A DNA stretch of 64,000 bases from Tetrastigma voinierianum (taxonomy: Eukaryota; Streptophyta; Magnoliopsida; Vitales; Vitaceae), in contig JAEQBH010002431.1 of NCBI GenBank assembly GCA_016808115.1, positions 62,001-126,000 on the forward strand, written 5' to 3'. The first letter of the stretch is position 1. Every line of letters begins with the position of its first letter. Below the pieces are notes generated by a model, which saw nothing but the letters and a program-made list of their open reading frames with translations, was not told where the DNA came from and searched no databases. This document shows positions 23,137 through 34,400 of this stretch, one piece after another. A program made the position numbers and the translations under genes.

Positions 23137-23255
23137 CATACCCATTATATATTATTTTATCTAAATTCATCTCATTTTAAGTTTAAATTCTGAAAACACT
23201 GTATTTAAACTTAAAATGAGATGAATTTAGATAAAAAAAATATGTAATGGGTATG
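23137..23255. repeat. Near-perfect inverted repeat (long hairpin or MITE)
   Basis: The left arm 23137-23188 starts CATACCCATT and includes ATCTAAATTCATCTCATTTT. The right arm 23203-23255 is its reverse complement with only a few differences around the A/T runs and one C/T change near the outer end. The loop is about 14 bp (23189-23202). As RNA the ~52-bp stem would be nearly fully paired. It resembles a short MITE. A small-RNA-producing hairpin is possible but not shown. Confidence 0.88.
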
Positions 23256-24339
23256 CTGAAAACAGAGTTGGAAGACTAAATAGTAAAATATTTTTTAAAG
23301 TACAAAAATATTTGAAAAGTAAGCAAAAACCCTATCCGCCCATTTTCTCATTTTCTCTTATAGCCTATTTTCCACAAGCAAGAAAGGGATGATTTTTTAG
23401 CCATTATTGGCTTGAAATCACCCCTCCAAATCTTTGTCTTTCATTTTCTTGCATAATAAAGTGGTTTTTCCACGCAGATTTAGGTTTTATTTTGCTTTTT
23501 GTGTTATCGTCGTTTTATCAACGATTGATTTGTCATCGACTTATATGACGTGGTGTTCGTCGTCTTGTTCTGCGGCGTTTTATTTGTCGTCAAGGAGTTG
23601 AGCTTTAATTTGGGAAAACACCAATAATCGAGTCTGAGGCCGTCGAAAATCTCAACCCAAAAGACCTGCTTAATAGGTGGAAGAACCTCTCAAGATTAAG
23701 TACCACTTTACACTTTTGTGTGGAACCGATGTGAGATCGTATCACACAATTGAAGGAAATACAAAGGAAAAAGAAAGCAAAGAAAAGACTAAGGAAAATA
23801 AAATGCAAATATGAGCACAACATTTTTCTTTTTTCCATCTCTTCGCTCAATTTTCCTCACTTATTTGAACATAAGTTAAGGTGATTTTAAGTGTATACAT
23901 AACATGTCTCCCAGAGTAAGGGAGTTCTTTGAAGGAAATAACGATTGTGAGGTAAGGGTGTCACATACCTATGGGTTAAGTTTTTCTTCAAATTTCTTCT
24001 CTATTCACAGTTTTCACTCTTTACATGATTTTAAGGTTAAAATGTTCTTCAGATTTTTTTCTTTTAAACATGACCTTCGAGGAGTTCTGCGCTTTTTTTC
24101 AACACCAAAAAGGTTGATGATTCTAAGGCCAACATAAGTCATTAGAAAAGATTGGAAAGTCAATGCTTAATTTAACTATGCTTTGTTTCCAAACAAGCGA
24201 GGAGAATAATAATGCAATCTTTGTACACAATATATATTACACATTCTCATTGATCTCAATAGAAATAATTCTTCTGCAAGTATATATATTAATATGGAGG
24301 AAATTTCCTCAAAGGTTTCATTCATAGTAGGATGAAAAA

Positions 24340-24401
<62 letters not shown>

Positions 24402-27400
24402 GCTTGTCATGGCAAAATTGCGAATGGACAGTAAAACTTAAAACAAAATTCTTTGTATTCGAACTAAATTATAATAAAGTTGGATTTAATTTGGAATTAG
24501 AGCAGTAGTGGCGGAAATCATCTAGCCTGAAGAAAGTATAATTCTAAGCAGCAGAGCACAACAAATAGTATATATAAAGAAGCCATCAAAAGGGTAGTGG
24601 AATTTGCACTCTCAATCGATTTTAAAGAATACGTCTTATTTGGCCAATGTACCTCTCGATATAATCTCATAAAACTAATGAAATAAATATTTTATAAAAA
24701 TTAAAAGAAAAGCATCTTTAACTTTTTTGGTTTTAAGCGACAAGTATTCGTTCAGAATGCGTAGGAATTGACGTATCTATATGTATAGCAAAATGTATTA
24801 TATTCAAAAGAAGAAAAAGCGAAGTAACAGTATCACATTAAACAAACGGAAAATGAAACGAAATAAAAAAAGCAAATTGAAATATGTTTAAAAAATCACA
24901 ATATTTAAAAATGAGAGGCAGAGATTACCTTGGCTTGAAGAATCGTGGTAGTGATTGGTATTTTCATGGAATTATTATTTTCCCCATTTTATATTGATAT
25001 TTTATTGTAGTTTTATATATTCCATATTACGTTTAATTTTAAATGCAGTAAAATGGTAATATTATTTGTATAAATCAATTTACGTACATAAATAGCATTA
25101 TATATTATTTCATATAATTTTAATTTATTCTTTTTCTTTTGACCATTAAAACTATAAATATTTGTTCTAAACATCGGATTAGATTACAAGGCACAATCCG
25201 CAATTTTTTCTAAAATAGTAAAAACATTTCCTAAAGCAAAATTTTGTACTTTTGTATGTTTCTATTTACTTATTTATTTTTTATTCTCTGTAAAAAGGAA
25301 AAAATGTAATATAAATAAAATGGTGATTTAATTCAATCCATTTGAAAACAAAAATTTGGAAATCTAAAAACATTTTTATTCTGTATTAACAAAAAATGTT
25401 ATTGAAAATAGTTTTTAAAAACACATTATGTTCTCAGATGATTGTTATCGTGCTTTTAATTATTTGTTTTTCAAAACAAAGAATTTGGAAGTCTAAACAT
25501 GTTTTACCTTTTTTTTTGTTTTCGAAAATAAAAAATAGTTTTAAAAGTGACTGGCATGTCATGTTAGTAAAATCGGCTGTGTTTTTGCTTGAAATAACAT
25601 TGCCATTATCAATATATATAATATATAAATGATGAAGGACATTTTACATAAATAATTTTCAAGAAAAAACATGAAAAGGGTCGAGTTTCCAAAAAATTAG
25701 ACTATTTGAGGTTATCTAACCAAATATTTCTAGGATAAATCTGTTTTCTGAGAAAAAAAATGGAACCAGGAAATCTTGAAGCACATTGCATTTTCTCTCC
25801 AGCCGAACGGTCGGTCACAAAACTGGTGGGGTCCACACACATGCCTCAAAAGTGGCTTGGAAGCAAAACTGAGACCTAAAATGCCCAAAACAGACACGCC
25901 AAACAAATTTGAATTTTCAGCCAAAAACCTTAATAAGGTCTCCTCACTCCTCACTCATCGCCTCAGCTCGCGAAGAGCTCAACTCAATGGAAAATATCAG
26001 CTCCTTCATTTACAATGTGCCAAAAACCCAGGTCCCAGGCACGTCTATATCCATCTCCGTTTCTCTTTCTAGAATTTTTTTTCTCTCATTTTCTCTCTTT
26101 GGATTTGTATTTATCTATATGTACAGAGAGAGACCTTTTTTTTTTTTGAATTGTGGGTTTTGCTGGAAAGTGCGTTTTGGTTATCTGGTTTCTGGAATCG
26201 GAATCGCAGAAGAAGAGTTACTGCGTTTTTGGGGACGTGTATGGGGTTATGCTGTTTTGTTTTTCTGTTTTCAAATTGTTTCAATTTTTTGGTAGGCTGT
26301 GTTTGTTTGCCGAGAAATAGGAGGAAAATAATTATTTTTCATTTTTTTTGCCTTTGTTTTTTACTGGGGTGTGTTAGGTTCCTTAGAAAACTGATGAAAG
26401 GAAAGGAAAGGGAAGTCATTTATTTTTCGTTAATTTTTCTAATGGGTTCTTTTTTTTTTGGATCTGGTAGGTAGTCGACAAAATTATGGGAATGGATTCT
26501 TTATTTATTTTTATTTTTTAAAACTTTTCTATTTCACTTTTAGTGGGTTGTTTCCGATTTATGAGGAGACTGAGGAAAAGAATAGCTTTCTCTAAGACTT
26601 TGTTTTAATTTTAGTGGGTTGTTTTCTATTTAACTTTTCTATTTCACTTTTGAAGTTTTAATTTTTCTCTTTTCTGTTGGGATAAGACTTTGTTGCCTGA
26701 GATATAACTTTTTTTATTTCACATTTTTATTGGGTTCATTTGATTAGGCTTATTTACTCATTCTAGTTATTATGCTGATAAAAAAGAAAATTTGTTGGGT
26801 TGTTTGGTTACCGAGAAAATGGATGGGCGTTTGTTAGGTTTTGTGGGCCATGAAAGGATTATTGTCTTTGGAGATTTTAGACAGGCGTCGTATTGAATGG
26901 TTGTTATCGTAATTGAGGGGCTTTTTCCCTTGGCTTCCAAACGGAAAATAAAGGAAAATCTTAGGGCACTTATAGTTCTGTTTTAAAGCTGTTTTATTCA
27001 CCAAAAAATAAGGAAGAAAGCATGAAAATAGGGAGGAAGCGCGTTAGTTCTTGTTTTTTCTTTTGTTATGAAAAATATAGAGAACTGAAAACCTTTTAAA
27101 TTCGAGAGGCTTGAAACAGCCAAAATGGTGTTCCTTGTTCAAATTTTGAATAACTGTTTAAAAAAATGAACCAAACAAGCTGTTTAGAAAACGGTTTTTG
27201 TTAAAGCAAAGGATGTAGAGGCTTATGGAGAATATGTTTGATTTCTTCAGTTACTACTTTATTAAGAAAAGCTTGTTCATCCAAATAAGAAAAGTTTCAA
27301 AAACAAAATATTGTTATACATGTTTCCAAAAAAGCATTACTCAGTACAATTTTGAAAAACAGGAACCAAACCGGCCCTTAGCCTGCTTGTTTTCTTTCTC

Positions 27401-28058
27401 TGACTCTAGAAGATCAAGCAGGTTACGTCTGTTTAGTTCATGTTTTATAACGATTTTATTACAGCAAAAGAGCAACGTAGAACATGTTTGCGGTTCACCT
27501 GTTGAAAATCACGAACTTGATGATTCAAGAGAATAAGAAAAGTTTTGAAGACAAAATGGTATTCTTGTGTTTTGAAATTGTTACCGAGAATAGTTTTAAA
27601 AATACAAGGAGCAGAATGGGCGTAGCATGTTTCTTTCTCTGTTCTAGAGAACCATGAGTCTAATTTGTTTGATTTTTTTTTTTTTTTTTTTTTTTGAACA
27701 GTTCATATTCTCAAAAACAAGGAGAACAAGAAAAACATGGTTGGTTCCTATTTTTTCTTATTCGACAAAACCGCAGCTTCATCGAGAAAACAAGTTTGAG
27801 ATTTTGCAGCTCTAATATGAATTATTCTTTGTGTTTTAAAAAAGTTATTATCTTACAAAACGGAGTTTAAGCGAGCAATCAGATCGCAGCATGTCTCACT
27901 TATTTACAGAAAGCCAAACATAAATCGGTATTGTTCTCGGATCAAATTACGTACCTTTTTGCGGGTGGGAATTTTGATGTCATAAATGCCCTTAGGGGTG
28001 CGTTTGGACCACGGAAAAGTGAGAGCAGGGAAATCCATTCAACCCCGCACTTTATTCA
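23256..28058. other. AT-rich intergenic DNA, possibly including a gene's first exon and intron
   Basis: No protein family is recognised in 23256-25700. Around 25780-26090 the sequence is less AT-rich and looks like a plant promoter plus first exon (CT-rich leader; ATG at 25987 reading MENISSFIYNVPKTQVPG). T-rich intron-like DNA follows to about 26900. The phrase TGTTTG..CCGAGAAA recurs at 26300, 26801 and, outside, at 22984. At 27020-27700 there are AAAC-rich phrases shared loosely with 30430-30740, possibly decayed MITEs. None of this supports a firm gene call. Confidence 0.3.
24342..24396. repeat. (AT)n microsatellite, about 27 units
   Basis: Uninterrupted AT dinucleotides. A poly-T run of about 23 bases also occurs at 27673-27695. 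Confidence 0.97.
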
Positions 28059-30143
28059 TATGAGCGAGAAAATTCGATTTTACTCAAAGAGAACAAAATC
28101 GTAATTTCGGTAAAAATGCCAGGTGCTATAAATCTCGGATGATGAAACGGACTTCTACGGTAAAAAGGTGTCTTGCGGGAATTTAGTTACCCGTCAATTT
28201 CGTTGGTCTACGAGGTGGTCGGGATTTCACGTTTTTCAAGGCGTGGGGTGTCGGATGACACATGGCAAGGTCGGGAGCCTTATCGAAAGAGTGGCCTTGG
28301 CAAGTAATCTTGGTCACTTGAATGAATGAGCCCTTGATGAGCCGTGTGTGGAAAAAGAATTCCATGGAACCACATGAAGCCGTATGGAGTGATGATGTCA
28401 TAAAGAAATAAGAAAAGAAATATGGAAAAGGAGAATTGCATCTTGAGTTTAGGCAGGAAATGAGAGGCAATTTCCTCCCATTGGCTAGAATGATGATTTC
28501 TCGAAAAAAATAAGGGAAAAAGGGACGAGGAGAAGAAAATGAAAGGGGGAGAAATGAAAGGAGAGTGGGAGAGAAAAGAAAAAGGAAAGAGAAAGAAAAC
28601 GAAAAGGAAAGAAAAGAAAGGAAGGAAAGAAAGAAAGGAAAGAATCCGTGAAGGAAAGGGAAGAAAAAGGAGAAGGAGGAAAGGGAGAAATAGGGGATTT
28701 TCCCGAGTTTGACGGTCAGCGTTGAGAAGATTCAATTCAGATTGGATTACTTGATGCAGGATCTACGATGTGAACACCGAGAGTTGGAGTTTCGACAATC
28801 TAGAGAGGTATGATATTTTCTCTTGATTCTTTTAGCGCAAGCAGCTTCTCGTAAAGGTAGGGGGTTGCTTGTGGGAGGCCATGAGAGGCCATGGAAATTA
28901 GTTAGGAGCCGCGGACTAATCGATTTATCGGTCATGACCGGTTTCAGGACCATAGGAGTTAGGGTTTGAACTAGAAGCAGGTTTCAAATTAATATGGTTT
29001 GGTGATGTATGTGGAAGTTTGGAGCTAATGGCTGGTTCATGTTGTGAAGGGGCGTGAGGTACCATGTTGAATAGTCCCAAGTTTGTGACCTAATTGTGTG
29101 TTATACGACATGATGCTGTCTTAAGTGTGGAATTGTGATATTGATGCATGCTTTTTGATGTATTAATATGTTTTGCATGGAAGTAGATTATATGTATAAA
29201 TTATAATTTTCCATGGATTGTAAATGTTTCATGTAGTGCTCATTCATGCATGTAACATGAGGAAAATGCATTGGCATCATGCATTTCATATGCCACCAGA
29301 TCTGCATGTTGAATTGGGGTCTTAAAGTGGGGGTAAGGTTTATTCGTCGGTGTTGGTGAATGGAGTCGTGAACTTCGGGAAAAATGGAATGAGAAGTCGA
29401 GATAGGGTCGGAGTGTAAACTCGTCAAAATGATAAATTACATGTGTTTTGGCGAATATGATTGAGATCGAATACGGTGAAAGTCAGCGATTACTCACGGT
29501 TGAGCATTGAATCTGACGTACAAGTTCGTAGAAAATGTTGAAGGCGTGAAGACCCAGGAAATCAATGGCCTAAAATAAGGAAAAGATCAAATGGGGTTTT
29601 GATACATGTGGAGGGTGTCCCGATGGTTTAGTCGTGGTGTGAGGTTTAGTCGCCCAGCGTCAGTGTGGGGAGTCGGGTGGGACTCGGTGGTGGCGTGAGG
29701 GTGGCATCACAAATGCATGAATATAGACATTTCATATAATAGTGAATAATTGTATGGAATGTAATTGTTTAATTTATATATGTCATTGCGTATGCATTTT
29801 TAGGTGGGAGGAAGTAACCCTTGTGGAAAACTCTCTTGGGCTTTGCTCACCGATCAGTGGATTTGCTGGTCTGAGGGATTTATCAGGGAGGCGAGTCGAG
29901 TAGAGGTAGCTTTTGAGAAGAAAGTCGAAATGTGGATTTGAGTAAATATTTTTGTAAAGATGTATAAATCTTTTTGTAGAACAAGCATGAAAACTATGAG
30001 AATATAGTTAATTATTTTGTTTTATGAGTAAGGATGTATGGGCCCAAGAGGCTATTTTACTCATGTGTGTGTCGTAGCATAAGGCAACGTATAATTCCGC
30101 GAGGTTATTTGGTGGTCAGCGGACGCGGATTTGGGGCGTCACA
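28059..30143 (+). mobile_element. Solo LTR L (TGTAAGACCC family)
   Basis: The left edge TATGAGCGAGAAAATTC is a decayed TGTAAGACCCGAGAAATTC, followed by GAACAAAATCGTAATTTCGG as in the LTR at 55471. The right edge GATTTGGGGCGTCACA ends at 30143. Shared internal marks include ATCTCGGATGATGAA (near 28133) and ATGTATGGGCCCAAGAGG (near 30034). It has no internal region and no clear target duplication. It contains an unusually long purine tract (28500-28695) just after its inferred promoter. Confidence 0.82.
28500..28695. repeat. Purine (GA) tract within LTR L
   Basis: About 195 bp are almost entirely A and G on the plus strand, with AGGAAAG, AAGAAAG and GGGAGA phrases and few pyrimidines. The 151-aa minus-strand ORF across it (Phe/Leu/Ser-rich) is a composition artefact. 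Confidence 0.9.
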
Positions 30144-31475
30144 CATTATAGTCTTTGGATCACAATTATATGAATGATAATGAGATATAGAATTGATTCC
30201 TTCTCGTGAAATTTTGATTATTATCTTCCTTATTGTTGATATTATGATTCACCTTCATACTGCTCCCATTCCATTCTTGCTTACCAAACAAACCTTGAAA
30301 TTGATTCCCATGTGCAACTTTCTTTGCAATTTTGGTTAATGTTATGTTTGGTTCCAAGGAAAATATTAAGGAAAGAGAAACAATAGTAGGAAAAATAATT
30401 TTTCACCACCTTAAATTTGCCTATGTGTTGCAAAGTTTATTAATGCTATATTTGGTTTCAAGGGAAGTACTAGGTAAAGACAAATAAAAAACTTACGACC
30501 TTTTTAGTTCCTGTTTTTGAAAACGGTTTTCTGTTCTCAATAAACAAGAGAACAAGGAAAACACGTTTGATTCCTTTTTTTGTTTTGAAAAACATAGAAA
30601 ACATTAAATTCAGATAAATACTTGAGTTTTTGAGAACCTCAATGGTATTACTCTTTGCAGTGTGTTTGTTAATGTTAAACACAATGGCACCTACATTTGC
30701 GGTTTGGCGACTAACAAAAACCATAAGAAAGAAAAAAATAAAAATTAATCTCTGCTTTGGAATTTGTGCTAAACTCAAGCAATTGCATTGTGTCAGTAGG
30801 GTAAGGTTTTAGTTTTCTTGGTCTGCAGAAGAAGAATCAATATTCAAAATTTACTTCAAGCTCTTCTTTTCCCATCAAACATCAAATCACAATTTAAAAC
30901 GCATTCATTGACGAGAAAAAACCTATCTTTTCAGGAAGAAAATACCCAAGTCTAGAACTCTATGTGTAATCTTTTTAAATATTTAGATTAATTCCTTATT
31001 ATAAGTTAGGTACTACTCTAAGAAAAATTCTATGAATAAATAGTATATAAAAAAAATTATGTTTTGATTTATTGTAGCCTTTGTTATTTTTAATTCCTTT
31101 TTATTAAATTAGGAAACATTTTATTGTGTAAATAGTATACAAAATTATGTGGGTTTTTGTATATAACTTTCCCTTTCTAAATTTTTGCACACCTAATTTT
31201 GTATGACTCTAGAAAAGTACAAGTTCTTGAATATGGGGTTGGAGTTCCAAAACAAGGTTTGGAAGCTGGGAAAATGGGCCACAAGAAAAAGAGGGTTTAA
31301 ATAATAATAATAATATGAGGGTTGGAGTTCACAGTTGTTTTTTTGTTCGGCCATGAGGTGTCCTAAGTGAGTCCATGCACATAGAGAGGCGTGCTTTAAG
31401 TCAAATGCTTGCATCAGGTCTAATCTGGCTGGGATAGACCAACCTGGGGACATGCAATCCTGGCATAGAATCCTA
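30144..31475. other. Unassigned AT-rich DNA with a MITE-like stretch
   Basis: At 30430-30740 phrases such as TTGGTTTCAAGG, CCTGTTTTTGAAAACGG and AACAAGAGAACAAGGAAAAC resemble the decayed repeat at 27100-27740, so both may be copies of one short element. No coding sequence is recognised. Confidence 0.3.
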
Positions 31476-34400
31476 TGAGGATCCGACCGGTTAACCTCAT
31501 GAACCAGGGGACCTCCGGCACTCAATTGATATAGAAACTTTTCGCTAAAAGCGATTAGTCATCAATGGAATGAAACCGCTTTTCAATCCTTAATATATCT
31601 TTAGAAAATAATCACGAGCGAAGTAGTAAATTTTTTTCTTTTTCTTTTCTTTTTCAAACGCTTAGATTTTCGGAAAAATTGGCGAGTTTCCTCTGTTTCG
31701 GTTTCCCAAATTTACAAAACTGCGCTTAATTTAAAACACTTCAAATCTTTCCATCCTCAACTTCTCAACTTCCGTTTTAGGACTCTCGTCCATTTAATCA
31801 AACACAATATATACATATATACATTTATTCATTTCAATCATCAAACATTTGAAACTTCTTCAAATCCATGCATTGTTTTATCAAGGTGAAGCGAGCGGAC
31901 TTAAGCCGACATCGTACCTCGTCACGAGGATCAAGCCCACGTAGTTCCTTTTGACTTTATCGTATCGTATATCCATAACAAAATATTCAACATATACGAT
32001 TATGGGAAAATTATATATCTGATGAAATCACATGTGTCGTCTCCTTGATGGCTCGACTCAGCACTGCCGGGGGCTCTACTGTGCTATCTCGGAATCTAAA
32101 ATGTTTTTTGAAACATACGGAAGAATGAGCCCCTAAAGGAGCCAGGTGAGTGTACATTTTCATTTAAATAACATTTTCGGTATATATGTAATACATACTA
32201 GCCCACAATTAAAATCAATTTATATGCTTAAGCTTATTTTATGCCTTAAACTTCTTTCTTTCATTTAACTTTCTTTGATGGAGACCCGGGAGGGAATAAA
32301 CACACAGGCAGTTTAGGGTGCGACGGTGAGGGACAATCTATTCAGTCATAGCCACTCTGGCTGCGGAGAAACTCACGCTTTGCATAGGGTTCAGTCATAA
32401 CACCTTATCACGTGTAAGGATATTTACTCTAGACACCTAATTCCCTCCCTCGATTAGTAACCTATAACTTTACCCTCTAAATCGCACACGCTTAAGGTAC
32501 CTCGGTAGATGCTCCAGTCATAACGGTCATAGGGTTTAGGGTTGTAACACCCAGATCCAGAAAGTGTACGATACATACAAATCTTTTGGCAAGGTGTAAA
32601 TTACCATGTATACATATTAGTATTTTGGGAGACTAAAATATGAAAGAAATTTTGGAACTGGGGTGTGGTAATAAACCAAGGGTCTGATGGTCGTTAAACA
32701 AATGGATATGGAAATTAGAACAAATTAGAGATGGGCCATAGTAGAAATTGAATAAGTTACAATTTCAATTTTTAAAAGAAGAGGGCTAATTTCAATTAAG
32801 GCAAAATATGAGGCTAAATGTGGGAGACAAACAAAATAACTCATTTTATCTCATTTGGGTTAGGGTTTCACGTTTGGTGAGAGGAAGAGAGACGAAGCAA
32901 GAGGAAGAGAAGGAAGAAGAAGGAAGGAGGTCAATTAAGGTATGTTGTCTTTGAATCCAGATATCTTTTGATGTCTTAGGGCTTTTTAGTGTGAATTTCT
33001 ATGGAGATTGTTCCTCCTTTGGCTAGGTTTGTGTAAAAGGTCACACAAACACTTTGTTCATTGAAGTTATGAGAGTAAAATACCGATTGATGTAAGAAAC
33101 TTGGAATCGTCAAATTTCATGATGTGTAGAAGAATTAGTGGACCTTAGGTGATGTTCTGGGATTTTCACCTAAGGTTTTGTGTTTTGAGGTTCCAAAGCA
33201 CCCGATTCAAATGTTATTGGAGTTGTTTTTAGATGAATTCAGGGTTGGTTTTGGGGAGTATTATGAATTATAGAAGTTGTATGGAGTGAATTGGCATCAA
33301 AAGTGGGAAAAACACGATACGGGCACTTTTCGGAGACTTGGACCCAGTGGGACCAGACTTGTACCGGTACATTTTGCATTACAAATTCATTTTTGGCCAA
33401 CTTGTACGGTCTGAGTTAGACAATGTGCCGTACAACATGTTAAGTTTTTGTTTCGACCCGGTTTTTGTATTTTGGCCATAACACCTCATTTCTTATACGA
33501 TTTGAGTGATTCAAGTGGCTCGTGAAATATAGACTTCAAGGAGAACAAAACTTAAAAGTAGGAATCACCAAATTACGATCCTAAGTGGCTAAAAATTCCT
33601 CCAAAGTGGGGCCGTATTGCAAGAAAATTCTGCATCGGCTTTGAATGTAGAGTAGTACGGGTTGTTTCGGACGTAACTTGAGTTTCGATTACTCCAGTGC
33701 GGTGATTCAGTTGGAATAGAACCCTTAGCACCTTAGCTTTAAAAGAGTATGAAGAGTGTGACTAAGTCTAGGAAGTACGTTAAGTTATGCGATTAATTTG
33801 TCGTCGTATTCGTTGGAGTGTAGGTTAAAAGTAAAGGCGGGATAAGTGTGGGCCATTACTTTCGAGATCATGACTAGAATTGGTGAGTATTCTAAAACTC
33901 ATTTTCCAAATACTAGTGTATTATTATTAGTACAAATTGCTTTACAATTTGGTATTTCATGGTTTGAGTTCAAACCATTTTGAAGCAAGCAATGATTTAG
34001 AAAGCAAGCAAATAGTTTTAAGTTAAACCATTTTTTGAAAAATAAGCATTGGTTTTAAATCGTAAAACCATAAATAAGTAGAAATAGTGAAATGGTTTGA
34101 ATAAAGTAATGGCATTTCTGAAGAGTAAGCAAACGGCGAATGAAAGTTTGAGAAAACAAGGCCTTCCCTAGTTTTAAGCGAAACCAAGCCCAGGTCGAGG
34201 TATTAGTGCGTGCACGGTGGTGTTAGGATTTGTCTTGCCGTTGTAGTTTTGCTGGTCGGCAAACTTAGGATATACATTATCGTTTAAAGGAAGTAATAGC
34301 GCGTGCGGGTATATAAGGTTATGAGCTCTAATTATGGTGATGGCGACGGGTGGTGCGTAATCGCGGGAGAAAAAAGGTGGCGAGACAAGGTCCTTCACCG

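Noticed and set aside
28280..28735. 151-aa minus-strand ORF rich in Phe/Leu/Ser (looks like a membrane protein)
   Set aside because: It is the complement of the purine tract inside LTR L. The hydrophobicity comes from the T/C composition.
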